Assembly: GCA_000727475.1 (NCBI GenBank) | Contig: KL647296.1 | Coordinates: 1,611,029 to 1,675,028, forward strand | DNA: 64,000 nucleotides | Origin: Sarcocystis neurona | Lineage: Eukaryota; Apicomplexa; Conoidasida; Eucoccidiorida; Sarcocystidae | Direction of reading: 5' to 3' | Part shown: positions 20,040 to 31,539 of the stretch, piece by piece | Position numbering within the stretch: the first letter of the stretch is position 1 | How the letters are laid out: every line of letters starts with the position of its first letter | The notes under the pieces: generated by a model | Told to the model about the DNA's origin: nothing | Database searches by the model: none | What the model saw: the letters and a program-made list of their open reading frames with translations, nothing else | Translations under genes and position numbers: made by a program

Positions 20040-21511
20040 ATTGACGCGTGTGTCTACACGTGCGATGCGTACCTGTCTACACATTTACGCACGAATTTTT
20101 CTGTTTACATATACGCGTATTGGACCCACGCGTAGGATACGTCTATATATGTATATGTATGTGCATCTACGCAGACTTGTAGACGAACCCCCGGACCAAG
20201 GAGGCGGTTCGAGCGTCTGAATAGCCCCGCCTGCTTCTTTTGCGCTGCTGCGGCCAGCGCGCAGTGTCACTCTTGAAGATGAATAAGAACAGCAAGGAGA
20301 AGAAAAAGGAGCTTTTGAGTCTTTTGAATAGTCGTGAAGACACGTCGTGCAGATGAAAAAGAAATTCCTTGGCGGCAGTCGCGGCATGGAAGTGCTCTAG
20401 CGTGCTTGAGAAAAAGAGAGGGAGGGAGCCTCAAGATATCGATGGATACGTAGATGTGTCTTACTCTGGGGAAAATACATACACTTGTACGTATTTCGTG
20501 AAAAATAGGCAAGGACGAATATATAACGTGGACACACGTACAGCGCGCCTGCATGCATATTTTCTTACACACAACATATATACGTATAGGGAGAGAGAGA
20601 GTCAGTATAAAATATGCGCGCTAATATATATATAAACATGTGTATATGTAGGTCTCCTTTAAGAGAGACAAAAGGGAAGGGAAATGGGGGGGAGAGAAAG
20701 AGACAGCAGCGGGAGGTGCAAGCCCGTGTTTATCTGTGCAGAGACATACATATATATATATATATATATATGTATTCATATGCACTACGCGAAGATACCG
20801 GAGCAAGAGAAAGCAACGGTGGCACACACACGTGCATGCCTGTATATATATGCATATATATATATATATGTATTCAGTAGACAGAATTATATCAACCCCG
20901 TGTGAAGCGCAGTGTCTGTGTGTATTATAGCTGCGCATGCATGTCTGTGTACACGCACACAGAGAGATATTCTCCATATATACTGGGAGAGGGATATATG
21001 ATAGAAGGAATCTATGTATGTATGTCTGCCCTTCTACTAGGAGCCATTAACTACGATCTCAAGAGCATGTAGATATATAGGGGGGAAAAGAAAGAACGAA
21101 AAAAAGTGCTACAGACAGAAGACCCGCTTAATCAGTCACATATATATGTGTGTCTCCACCTGTATATTGCTATGTCCGTATACGCAAATATATGTATGCA
21201 TGTATACGTAATTATTTACTATCTTATATATACATCTATGTGTAGATATATATATAGCGTACACTTGGGCATGGATATCAGTCGTGGTAGACTGATATAT
21301 ATTTTTACGAGAATACATATATATATATATATACATATATGCGTATATGCATACGTGTGTTCACGGGTAATCAGCATGATATATATATATATATGTGGGG
21401 TTGGATGTAAATAGACAGAGGTTAAAGGAGAAGGCAGCCACCTGCCGTTGTTGATGCAAAAGAGATGGGCGTGCTGCAAGTGGTCATCCACCTACGGTAC
21501 TACCAGCATTC

Positions 21512-21542
<31 letters not shown>

Positions 21543-21620
21543 AAGAGAGCGAGAGAGAAACATATATTTCTATATATATATTCATGTAAATGTTAGTACT
21601 GTTGTGTAGGTGTGAATACA
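20040..21620. other. TA/GTAC microsatellite-rich, no gene supported
   Basis: Alternating TA, TATG, GA and CATG simple repeats with short unique stretches (20210-20420). No exon-like segment with good splice borders was identified. Confidence 0.5.
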
Positions 21621-21625
21621 AACAG

Positions 21626-21765
21626 ACGAAGAGACGACGGTGAATTTCACGTTGTCTACGAAGGTGCTTCTGCCAGGGCTTCACAAACATGCCCGTCAGT
21701 TCGAGAACGGCGGGCCACTTGTTCTCTCGCAGAACATTCTCTTCTTTAACTGCGCGCCTTTTTAA
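21626..21765 (+). CDS. Exon-like segment of an unidentified plus-strand gene
   Basis: An acceptor-like ACAAACAG is followed by a plus frame reading DEETTVNFTLSTKVLLPGLH then KHARQFENGGPLVLSQNILF and ending at TAA. The composition is ordinary, with no repeat bias. The antisense frame (ENVLRENKWPAVLELTGMFV, then KPWQKHLRRQ) is equally protein-like, so the strand is uncertain. The region certainly differs from its repeat surroundings. No family recognised. Confidence 0.4.
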
Positions 21766-22236
21766 GATGTCCTCTTGTATGTATGTGCATGTATAAATCT
21801 CAAAATCAATGCCATCACGTACGTGTGTGTAGTACATACATACCTATTTGTGTCACGCACACATATAGATATATGGAATACACGGACGTTATATATATGC
21901 ATGTATATGTATATGTGCAAGGCTGCTGTAATTCCACGGCATGTGGCAAGCATGTCTGCTTGCGAGGAGAGAGAAACTTCCAAGCGACAACATATTTATC
22001 GAAGAAAAACCCGAGGTCGGACGACGTATCTCCCGTACACGCAACTGTTGAGGAAGGGAGAGACGAAGTGCGACTACGAAGGAGTATATATGGCGCGAAA
22101 AATGCTGCTGCTCTACGCACCTGAGAACCAGCGCTGAAACGTCTAGGCTTCCACATCTATCTACACAAATATATATGTATGCGCGTGCATACATTTTTGT
22201 ACATACGTGTGCACACACGTAAATTCAAACACCCAG

Positions 22237-22386
22237 GAGAGGCAGGTAGACTTGCGCATACAGTCCGGCGAATGCAAATTAATATTTTTGTGGAAAACAA
22301 AATTGCTCATAGAAAAGCGAGTGACGGCAGAAGTGGACACACAACAAAAGGAAACACGAATGTACGTGGAAGTGGTTGCAGTGTGA
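22237..22386 (+). CDS. Exon-like segment of an unidentified plus-strand gene
   Basis: The acceptor AAATTCAAACACCCAG precedes a 49-codon plus frame of ordinary composition: ERQVDLRIQSGECKLIFLWK then TKLLIEKRVTAEVDTQQKET and RMYVEVVAV. A GTGAGA donor-like site lies two bases before the in-frame stop. It may belong to one gene with 21626-21765, 22376-22564 and 23520-23626. No family recognised. Confidence 0.45.
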   Translation, partial: ERQVDLRIQSGECKLIFLWKTKLLIEKRVTAEVDTQQKETRMYVEVVAV

Positions 22387-22564
22387 GATTCGAAGAATGC
22401 CCCCGCACACGCGGGGTGAGTACCTTGAGCAAGCACCAGCGGAGCTAAACCTGGCCACGCATGCAGCAGCAACTGCATCACTGCAGGCAGCCCCGGGGGC
22501 GTTTCCTGCAGTTTTCATTATTGATAAAACACAGATACAAACACTCTACAAGTGCCCCTGCTAG
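22376..22564 (+). CDS. Exon-like Ala-containing segment
   Basis: A plus frame reading CEIRRMPPHTRGEYLEQAPA then ELNLATHAAATASLQAAPGA and FPAVFIIDKTQIQTLYK before TAG. It overlaps the end of the preceding candidate in another frame, so the real splice arrangement is unresolved. A GTGAGT donor lies at about 22416 and CTGCAG acceptor-like sites at 22485 and 22511. Confidence 0.35.
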   Translation: MQCEIRRMPPHTRGEYLEQAPAELNLATHAAATASLQAAPGAFPAVFIIDKTQIQTLYKCPC

Positions 22565-23519
22565 CGCACATATACATATATATATACACATACACACATA
22601 CACATACGTATGTGTACTCTTGTGTGTGTACGGTGTTTCGTTTGTGCATGTGATATACGACAGCATGCACAGCATACGCATATACTTTAAATAACAGACA
22701 TTCTTTCCTACATGTGTACACACCTGTGCAAATTTGTAGACGGACGTATGTACCAGTACGTATGGACTTACGTCCTGGTATACACGCGTGTGTGTGATTA
22801 TATATATATATATATATAGATAGATAGATAGATAGATAGATACAAGTCCACGGGTATTCATATACATACTACGTGGTGTACATTATTTGTGTGTATGCGT
22901 GGGCACACGTACACACGTGCATCGGTATTTTCATTTATGCCTGTAACGTAGAACATTTATCTTCGTACGTGTACGTGACACACAGTAGTAGCACACGTAC
23001 GTACTCGCCTCTCAGACAGAACCACGTACATATTACTAAGCACAGGTATGTATGTGTATATATAGAGAGGCATGCGTAGCTGTGTTTTTCGGGTGTACGT
23101 CTACGTCTCGTGTGTGTTTGTGTGTGTGTGTGTGTTTGCGCTATATGCCAATGGTCCTTTCACAAAGCGCTGCGTAAACTCCTACTACCTAAACACTGCA
23201 GTAGCTTCCACACGCACGTGCACCGCATCCCCACGACATACGCACAGACTGCCCCGCTCCCCTCTGTGTACATATGAATACCTCTGTCTCACCGTCCGTC
23301 TGCTGGAAACAGAAAGACATTTTCGCGAGCGTGTACAGGTATCTTTCTATATATGTGTATTTTCCTGCGTGAAAAATTGCGAGTATCTGAATAGTGTATT
23401 TGCATAGAGGCAGCCGTGCTTCATGTGTAGGAAGTCCGCAACGTCCCGGTGCCGACGTGTGCGCGTGAGTGTGCTCGTGATACTTCCGCGTTGACATCTG
23501 GGCACTGCCGGTGCTGCAG

Positions 23520-23626
23520 CAGCAGCAGCAGCCCAAGGTGTGGTGGAACTCGTCCAACTGTTACACCTGCAGTTTGTAGAGCAGCCGCTGCACGCTTCGG
23601 AAAGAGAGATGCTCCAAACTCTGTGA
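23520..23626 (+). CDS. Probable 3'-terminal exon, unidentified gene
   Basis: After the acceptor GCCGGTGCTGCAG a plus frame (two leading bases) reads AAAAQGVVELVQLLHLQFVE then QPLHASEREMLQTL and stops at TGA 23624-23626. It combines a CAG-type Ala run with an amphipathic helix. The antisense frame SLEHLSFRSVQRLLYKLQ also has acceptor and donor-like borders, so the strand is favoured (CAG polarity, in-frame stop) but not proven. Confidence 0.4.
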
Positions 23627-23639
23627 AGCAAGGCCCGCC

Positions 23640-24540
23640 CACACTCACCTGCGCACACTTTCTACAGAGAGATGTGTAGTAGTGTCTGTAGAAATATGTT
23701 TTGCTTAGGCGTTATAGAACCTCACACGCTACGAACATACCCTGTACAGCCAGGCTAAACGAGTGGTCCGGGCACCGAGAAGACACCTGTGTGTGTGTGT
23801 GTGTGTGGACTGACGCAAGGAGGTGTACGGACACCAGCCGCTTCCAGCGTCTAGGAAAGCGTTCGTCGTGCGAAAAGGACACTTTTCCCCACGCACAGAA
23901 CGTGGCTGCACCCTGACCTTGGCAGCCACACAGCCAGGTGCAGCCTGCAAGCACTAGTCGTATGCGATGCGTTGCAGCAGCTGCAGCAGCCGCAGCAGGG
24001 CGACCAGCAGCAGGAGCAGGGACGCAACAGCAAGAGCGGCGGCAACAGCACCGGCAGTACACCAGCAGCATTAGCAACGGCGCAGCTGCAGATGCAGCAG
24101 CAGCTCAGAGACAGCTGCAGCGGCGCGATAAAGTCGCCTTTCGTCTCGCAAGCGTTATGTGACGGTTGTTGCGTAGCGCACACGACCTGCGGTCACCGTT
24201 GCAAGTCCTTTTTACTGTTCCGTTACCAAGATAGTGTAACGTCATGCATCTACACATACGTATATATATATATATACATGTACTCACGTTTTTATACCTA
24301 TACGAATGTATACACGCACGCAGGCAATACTCGAAAGAAGACAAGCACGTCCCTACGGATGCGTCCAATTGTTAGTGCGTCCACGAATATACAAAAATTT
24401 AGTTGCTTAGGACCCCTGCTCATAAGTATACGTGTGCATGCCACCGTACATATACAAGCAAAAAATACACTTGGGTAGCCTACACACACACGTTTTTATA
24501 TTGGCAACTTTGCATGCGCGCCGGCAAATATACAAACGAA
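23640..24540. other. Mixed and CAG-containing DNA, no gene supported
   Basis: A (GT)n tract near 23788, a CAG tract at 23970-24130 and TA microsatellites from 24255. No frame was convincing enough to annotate. Confidence 0.4.
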
Positions 24541-24771
24541 AATTCGTTTGACAGAGTACTCAGCAGCTGCGGTTCCTGCGCCAGCAGACGCGAAACGCGC
24601 AGGCAACCAGCTGTCGGTGATACAGGTCAAAAGGAGCGGCCCCGACGAAGAAGACGAAGCAGCAGCAGGAGCAATCGCTGCCGTGACGCAGCAGCAGCAG
24701 TAGCACGAGCAAACCCCCACACGAAAGCAATACCCATGGCGCGCCAGCAGCAGCAGCCAGACGCCGGCTCC

Positions 24772-27700
24772 TCAGTGCGTCGTCCCTGGGCCTGCCGCCG
24801 GCGCAGCAACAGAAGCAGCAGCAGAAAACGACGAGGACCGACGACGCGAGGGAGAGGAAGAGGAGGAAAAAGACGAGAAGGAAGAGGTCGTAGCAGAGAC
24901 AGTCGCAAGACCGACAGGCGTCCGACGGTGGAAGGCGTGCGCCGCCGCCCCAGCAGCAGCAGCGTCGGTGCGCGAGTAGCCGCAGACAGCAGCAGAGTCG
25001 GCAGCTGGGCGAGAGAGCGCTGGCCAGCCAGGACGAGAAAAGGACGAAAAAGACGAAGGAGAGTAGACGACAGCAGGCGACGGAGAAGATCGAGGAACGG
25101 GCGACCGACTGGCAAAAGGAGCAACCCGGTGCATGCGCAGATTTCCCTTGTCATCGCAGCGCACGACCATACCGCAGCCAAGGAAAAAGCTGAAGCTCAC
25201 TGCCCCGCCCAGCTGCAGAGAAAAGGAGAGCGAAGGTTAGCGCAGCAAAACAGCAGCAGATGACCCAGGGAAGAAACAGCAGCACGGCCCACGTCAGAGA
25301 AGCCCACATCAGCGGCGTGTACGTCTGTGTACGCAACAGCGAGGAACTACTCCGATAGAAGCGGCAGCAAAGAATGCGTATACGCAGAAATACATCAAAA
25401 AGACATGTTTGTGTGTGTGCAGCAAAGAATATACACATACATATATATACGCCTATGAAGCGCATGTATGTGGGGGATAGCGCACCAAAGAATGTATATA
25501 CATATATATGTATGTATATATATATATACATACAAATATATCAGATGCATGGGGCAGCGAAGTGCATGTATATATATATGTATATATGAAACGCGTGTTT
25601 GTGGGGGGGGAGGGCAGCAAAGAATGAATACCTATATGTATATACAAGTATATGGAATGCATGGCGCAACAAAGGATGAACACACACATATGTATACGTA
25701 TATATACGAATATGTAAAAGGCATGTGTGTGTGGGCAGCAAGGAGCATATATACGCAGATATACGAAGTGCACGTTTATTGTGGAAGGGGCAGCAAACAG
25801 TTTATATGCAAGTGTATAGATGAAAGGCATGTGCAGGGGCAGCAAAGAGTTATAGAAGGTATACAAATATATTAGACAAACGTTCGTGGAAGTGGGCAGC
25901 AAAGAATGTACATATTCATACAAATGTGTGAAATGCAAGTGAATATTTAGAAGAAAGGGAGATGTTTGTTGCTTATAAAGTTACACATATATATGTGTGT
26001 GTGTCGCACAAGCGAAGTCCGCGGAGGGTCGAGAGAAGAAAGTGAAGCAGAAGCGATGCAGCAGCAACTCACGGAGTTCACACGCAAAGGCACGCAGCTG
26101 CTTGCCAAGTTCATGAAGCACCTCACGCAAAGATATACATATTTCCACATGTACATACATATATATATACGCATGTGTATAGTGAGAGAGTAACATATAT
26201 ATATATCTATTGATATACATATATATGTATATAAGTGGAGATACGCTTGCATAGACATATGTCAGACGATCCACCATATAGTTGACTATATACGCATACG
26301 TATATACATATACAGAGAGACATAGGCAGATAGATAGATACGTGTGTATTCACAGATAGATGCATGTAAATACTGAAAGACGTACGGATACATACATGTA
26401 TGTACTGATGTATACATTTGCATGTATCAATAAATAGACCTCCGTCTACGCATATATATATAGGTGTGCAAAAATGTGTGGGGACTACGAGTACGCACAC
26501 ATACACAGAGATACATGTAAAGAAATAGATGGCGTCCGGAGGTGAACAGACGGAGAGACGAGACGGCTGCCCGCAGACGCTGCAGGAGACGCTCACGACG
26601 ACGCAGCAGCAGCCGCCTGAGACGCACACGCAGAGGCGCGGAGAGGGACGCAGCAGCAGAAGAACAGCAGCATCGACAAGCAGAGGAAACAGCAGGAAGC
26701 GGACCGCACAGACCGCAGCAGCAAGGGCGGCAGCAGGGGCCGCAGTCGACGCATGAACAGCAACACGTCCACCAGGCCATCGCACGGCCTCTCCGCTGTT
26801 CGCTGCTGCTATCACCGGCACGCGTACACAGCGACAGCAGCAGCAGCATGCCCGCAGCACACGTGCTGTCAGCAGCAGCAGCACTCTGTTCGACAGCAGC
26901 AGTCACATGCTTGCACATGAATTTACATATGTAATATAAGCAGTGCCTCGCGACTCAGCCGCATGCCTCCATGCGTTTTCGGGCAGACCGGCAACCGACA
27001 AGCCGAAGCACGAGGTGCAACTGGGTGCCCAGCAGCAGCAGCCCACGTACAGCAGCAACATGCCCATTTGCAGCAGCAGTAAGCCGATACACGGCAGCGG
27101 CAGGTCCACGTACGTCAGCAGCAGAGAGCGCATACGCAGCAGCAGCAAGGCCACATACAGCAGCAGCACACCCACGCACAGCACCATCAAGCCCGCGCAC
27201 CGCAGCAGCAGGCCCACGTACGTAAACAGCAAGCGGACGAACAGCAGCAGCAAGCCCCCAGATAGCAGCAGCAGCAACGAGGACCAACACAAGAAACGCG
27301 AGCGCGCGGGACAGGGAAGCGAACAAAGGCACACAGAAACAGAGAACGGAGCGAAGAGTGTAGGAGGAGCAGCAGAGAGATACAGAAGAGCACCAACACA
27401 TGCCAAGAGGCAGCAGCATAAGGCGCGGAAGACGCAGTTCCTGCTACACAAGCAGAATCGCTTTGCTGTCGCTCATTTCTTCTGACACGTCGCTCCTGCT
27501 GCAAGACATACGCATCAGCATTCTGCTGCTGCTGCTGCAGCTAATGCACGCTCCTGTCATTGTTGCCGCGTGCACACCGTTGTCAGCAGTGTTGCAGTTG
27601 CTTTCTACAAAGAAAGCTGCTGCTGGAAATGAGCGAGAACGTGCTCCTGCCGGTGCTACACGTGGACAAAGGGGGACTCTTCACCACTGCAGCGTCTCAG

Positions 27701-29230
27701 CTGCTGCGCAAGTTGCACAAAAACGAGAGAGCAGCGGAGAGAGAGCAGCAGCAGCGGCAGCAGGACAGCATCCGTGAAGCACGCAACAGCGCCACCAGCA
27801 AACAGAGGAGAGCAGCAGCAGCAGCAATAGCACACCCACGACAAGAGCAGCAGTATCTACGCGACAGTAACCGACCTAAGGGCAGAGCAGCGGCAACTGC
27901 GAATCCTCAAGCGACAAAGAGCAACAGAAAAAGCGAAAGAGAGAAGAACGGTAGGAAGAGAAAGGAAGTCCACATTTACTGAAAACAAGTAAACGTCTTA
28001 AAGAAATGTTTGAGAACCGAAAAGGACGTACTGCAGACATCGGAAGGATCCAGAAGTTTCTGTTCACCATCGCCGCGTACGAGCCCGTCAGGACGCCGAA
28101 AATTCCTCCCACTGCTGCCCCCTGCAGCAACACACAGCAGTTACTGCAGCAAACGTCAGCACGACAAAACAACCAGCAGGGAGCAGCGCGGCAGCCTGTC
28201 TACGTTGGAGCAAGAGCCGCAGCAGCAGACCATCAACAGTTGCGTTCGACTGCAGCAGCAGCAGCAGCACAGCAGCGAACGCAGCAGCAGCACGGCAGCT
28301 GATGCAGCAACAGCACGGCAGCTGATGCAGCAGCAGCACGGCAGCTGATGCAGCAGCAGCACGGCAGCTGATGTACCAGCTGTAGCACGGCAGCCGATGT
28401 ACCAGCAGCAGCACGGCAGCTGATGTACCAGCAGCAGCACGGCAGCTGATGCAGCACAGCTGCAGCATATAACGGCGAGGGCAACAAGAGAAAAGCAGAC
28501 GCTTCAACGACAAGCTGGCAGCACCACCACCGACAAAGAATTTAAACGAACGGCAGCAGCCGCAAGGACAGGCAACAGCACAGAAGCTACCGCAATGCAC
28601 CTCCGGCAGCAGCAGCTGCCGCGGCAGCTCCAGCAGCACCCTACGGACAGCAGCAGCCCGATGAATGCAGAGAGTTACTGCAGCAGAGTAAACGTGGCCC
28701 ACAACTGCGTCAATTTTGGCTACGCAGCAGCCGTCGCGCTGTTACAACGCGAGGAAGACGGCCGCCGCAGCGCGCAGCATTCTCACGACGCAGCGCATAC
28801 TACGCGTGGCTCCCGCGGCCGGGCAGCAGCAGCAGCAGCCCGCGATAGCAACACCTGCTCTACATCCAGCAGCGAAGCAAAACGGCCACAGCAGCGCAGT
28901 AGCAGGAATCCGTCAGAGAGGAGAGAGCTCGCGCAGCCCCACAGCAGCTGTTGCTGCCGCAGCAGGGTCTAGCAACGAGACGCAACCCGAGACACACACG
29001 TAGCAGCAGCAGGACGCGAGGAGCGATTGCGGAAGAACGCGCACCAGCAAAGGCGCGTCCCTACCATCTTCATCCCCATTTTCACTCCTTCGAGACATGC
29101 GCGTAGACGCGGGTTGGTCACGAAGCGATCGAGAAAACCTGGGGCTTCAACGCGGTCGTAGTGGCGAGACTGCCGACCCTCTGAGTACGGGCGGTCGAAG
29201 TAGCCCCCGGGCTCCGCACCACCTGAACCT
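24772..29230 (-). CDS. ROMO1/MGR2-like mitochondrial inner-membrane protein (3 exons)
   Basis: Three minus-strand exons join in phase 0. Exon 29065-29230 ends DRFVTNPRLRACLEGVKMGM-KM before GTAGGG. Exon 28032-28121 (30 codons) reads GAAVGGIFGVLTGSY then AAMVNRNFWILPMSA, between GTTGCTGCAG and GTACGT. Exon 24772-25212 follows CTTTTCTCTGCAG and begins LGGAVSFSFFLGCGMVVRC. The joined core has the ROMO1/Mgr2 pattern: a CxxxVKMG start, two Gly-rich transmembrane helices with GxxxG spacing and a GCGMVVRC ending. Yeast Mgr2 caps the TIM23 translocase; human ROMO1 is the counterpart. The rest of the last exon, about 120 residues of Ser/Ala/Pro/Arg-rich tail, is atypical and could be partly non-coding. 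A first coding exon with the ATG was not found. The introns hold minisatellites and plus-strand CAG tracts. Confidence 0.85.
25365..25945. repeat. Degenerate minisatellite, ~50-75 bp unit, about 10 copies
   Basis: Each unit starts with a variant of GGGGCAGCAAAGAATG, runs through TA/CATA-rich sequence and ends with a GAAATGCATGTGTG-like box. Copies begin near 25368, 25422, 25480, 25552, 25612, 25664, 25733, 25788, 25838 and 25898. The array lies in the 2.8 kb intron of the ROMO1-like gene. Confidence 0.8.
26528..27500. repeat. CAG-rich intronic block with ~27-30 bp degenerate repeats
   Basis: CAG tracts on the plus strand, including about eight copies at 27025-27260 of a unit like CCCACGTACAGCAGCAG. 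It lies inside the minus-strand ROMO1-like intron. A nested plus-strand gene cannot be excluded. Confidence 0.6.
27560..27982 (+). CDS. Plus-strand coding candidate inside a minus-strand intron
   Basis: A 140-codon frame. Its first half is ordinary: KLLLEMSENVLLPVLHVDKG then GLFTTAASQLLRKLHKNERA. It continues as Glu/Gln/Arg/Ala low-complexity sequence and ends RKSEREKNGRKRKEVHIY at TGA. The upstream 27480-27600 region reads LMHAPVIVAACTPLSAVLQL in another frame, suggesting a splice or frame change. If real, this is a gene nested antisense in the ROMO1-like intron. No family recognised. Confidence 0.4.
   Translation: MLPRAHRCQQCCSCFLQRKLLLEMSENVLLPVLHVDKGGLFTTAASQLLRKLHKNERAAEREQQQRQQDSIREARNSATSKQRRAAAAAIAHPRQEQQYLRDSNRPKGRAAATANPQATKSNRKSEREKNGRKRKEVHIY
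28291..28452. repeat. 23/26-bp minisatellite (CACGGCAGCTGATG core)
   Basis: Seven copies of CACGGCAGCTGATGCAGCAGCAG, the later ones with GATGTACCAG in place of GATGCAG. Unit lengths of 23 and 26 do not keep frame. The array sits in the intron between the first two known exons of the ROMO1-like gene. Confidence 0.85.
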
Positions 29231-29394
29231 CTGCAGCAGCCCCACAGCAGCACAACAAGGAAGGTTCCGCCGGTAGGGCGTCACTGCAGCAAGCCAGTCA
29301 ACAACTAATTCCTTCTGCTTTTCTATTCCACTACATGAAATGTCGCTGTCCTACTGAAGCACACCCCATACGTACTAAGCATTCTTATGCTGCT

Positions 29395-29625
29395 CCTGCT
29401 GCTGCAGCTACTCACGTTGCTGTGCTGCTATTGCAGCTGCTGCGGCTATCCACACTGCTGTGCTGCCTCTGCTGCTGCAGCTACCCACACTGCTGTGCTG
29501 CCTCTGCTGCTCCAGCTACGCACACTGCTGTGCCGCTGCTGTTGCAGCTCTCCAGACTGCTGTGCTGCTGCTGCTGCTGCAGCTACCCACATTGCTGTGC
29601 TGTATCACTGTTGCTCCAGGTACCC
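29395..29625. repeat. ~36-39 bp GCTACCCACACTGCTGTGCTG minisatellite
   Basis: About six imperfect units each holding GCTGCAGCTACCCACACTGCTGTGCTG. CAG lies on the minus strand. It is followed by a (TA)n tract at 29632-29652. Confidence 0.75.
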
Positions 29626-29659
29626 ACATTATACATATATATATATATATATGCAAGTT

Positions 29660-31035
29660 GATATCTATACGCGATTTGCTAGGCAGCAGCTCTCTGCAAA
29701 ACGTAGGCGCCCACAACGTCGCAGCACGTGCCTCTGCAATGACTTGCCCCGCATGCAGACGACGCATGCGCGCGGGCGCGTGTGCAGAAGAGCCCAAGAG
29801 ACGACTGCCTGCATTCCCGAGAAACCTTTCGACACCGCAGCAGGGGCATCACTTGTGAAGGACACACACACAGGAAAAAGAATAGCAGCAGCAGCAGCTT
29901 ATCCATAGAGAGACGTTTATGCGGAGGGGTGGAAGCAGCACTAGTGATACGGGCAGAAGCTTATAGGTAGGCGTAACACAGATGCCAGCAGCTGCGTATG
30001 TAGGCAAGTACGGGCGCAGCAACAGCAGCAGCGGCAGCATATATGGAAAGGGGTATATACGTACGAATGGCAGTAGCAGTACACTAATACACGCGCAGGG
30101 GATGACGTACGCAGCAGCAGCAGTATATCTGTGAAGCGCAGCGTACACACATAGCGTAGTAACCACAGCAGCAGCAGGTGTGGAGAGGAGTGCACACCTA
30201 CGAATGGCAGTACCGGTAGTCGTCCACATGTAAACGAGCTGTATACAAGTGGGACTACTGGAAATAGCGGCAGCAGCAGCAGTACATGTGTAGAAGAGTG
30301 TGTGCGTCCTATGGTTAGGAATAACAGCAGCAGCAGCATATGTGTAGAGGAATACAAGCGTCCTAAAGGTAGGAATAAGAGCAGCAGCAGCACAGAAGTG
30401 CATACGTCAGCGTGGCAGCAGCAGCAGCAGTCACCGTCTGCAGGTATACGAGCGCTTCGAGAGCTCCTGCTGTTATTACGCCGGTGCTTCCTCGCACCCT
30501 ACGAGTATCTCTTCTACGTATATCTTCCCCTCTTTCCGAGTGCAAACTGCTGCTGTGGCTCCTGCCAGTAGACTGCACCGAAGTAACTGCTATGGCATAT
30601 AGCAGAGCTCAGCAGAGAACTACCACGCTATCACAGCGTAGCAGTCGCCTTGTGGCGAATCAACGACCCGCAACTCTGCCCGGCATAAAACTTCTACTAC
30701 GGCGGTGGGCGGAAGGGGGCAAATGAGAGAAGTCAAAAGTGGCAGCAGAGATCCTGCCGAATGCCGCTGCTGTTTCCACAGGAGCTCTATACGTAGGGCT
30801 GCAGCTACGGCTACAAGAAGACTCTGGTCGCGCGCCTTGGGCTACGGGCGTGGACGAGCCCTGCCGCTTCCCTTCTCATTTCTGCGATTCTCTTCTCGCA
30901 GTTTCTTCTTCTAACACATATTTCGTTTTCTCTTTACGCTAATCTTTCTTATCGCTTTGCTTCGTCTTCCTTTGCTGCCACTTCTTCCCCGCTCTCTCTT
31001 GGTCTCCGCCTCTGCTGCTTCTGCCTTGCTGCCTT
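29660..31035. other. Mixed CA/TA/CAG DNA, no gene supported
   Basis: Scattered CAG and TA tracts to 30440, then mixed and T/C-rich DNA. A first exon of the ROMO1-like gene could lie here, but none with a clear ATG and donor was found. Confidence 0.4.
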
Positions 31036-31039
31036 TCAT

Positions 31040-31510
31040 GTGTCTATTCTGCTGCTTTTTCTTCTTCTTCTTGTGCCTCTCTGTTTTCCTGTGTCGCCTC
31101 CGCTTCTTCGAGTTCCTTTCCGTTCTTCGTCTTCTGTTTCTCTGCCTTTGCTTGTCTCATCTTCTTCTGCTGCTCTGCGTTTTGTGTGTCCCTTCCTGTC
31201 TCGTAGCGTCTGCTGTTGCGCGCCAGCACCGCACGCAGCCAAGAAACACGACCGTGCCGCGCGGCAGGCCACTCACGTAAATTTGGAGAAATCCTCCTTC
31301 TCGTATTCCTCTTCGCTCTTCGACCCTCCCACAAGCGACGGGAAAAATGACGAAAACGAAGAAGAAGATGAAGAAGATGCTGCTGTCCCTGCTCCTTTGT
31401 CTACACACCCGTCACAAAGAACACATGCTCTCGTGTACACATGCTGCACGACACGAAAGCGTCTTAAGCGCGTGGGCCAAACCAGCAACAGGAGGGGCGG
31501 GAGGACATAG
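31040..31510 (+). CDS. Ser-rich then acidic coding candidate
   Basis: A 156-codon plus-strand frame starting with a hydrophobic stretch (MSILLLFLLLLVPLCFPVSP) that resembles a signal anchor, then Ser/Leu-rich sequence, HAAKKHDRAARQATHVNLEK, an acidic block (SDGKNDENEEEDEEDAAVPA) and a basic end (TTRKRLKRVGQTSNRRGG). The acidic and basic blocks are protein-like. The T/C-rich first third is open in several frames. Family unknown. Confidence 0.4.
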   Translation: MSILLLFLLLLVPLCFPVSPPLLRVPFRSSSSVSLPLLVSSSSAALRFVCPFLSRSVCCCAPAPHAAKKHDRAARQATHVNLEKSSFSYSSSLFDPPTSDGKNDENEEEDEEDAAVPAPLSTHPSQRTHALVYTCCTTRKRLKRVGQTSNRRGGRT

Positions 31511-31539
31511 CAGCAGCAACACAGCAGCGCAGGACCGGC

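Noticed and set aside
24564..25240. Plus-strand acidic Ala-rich frames (for example GPDEEDEAAAGAIAAVTQQQQ region)
   Set aside because: Protein-like, but they overlap the ROMO1-like last exon on the other strand and need frame changes; kept only as a caution about the Ser/Ala tail.
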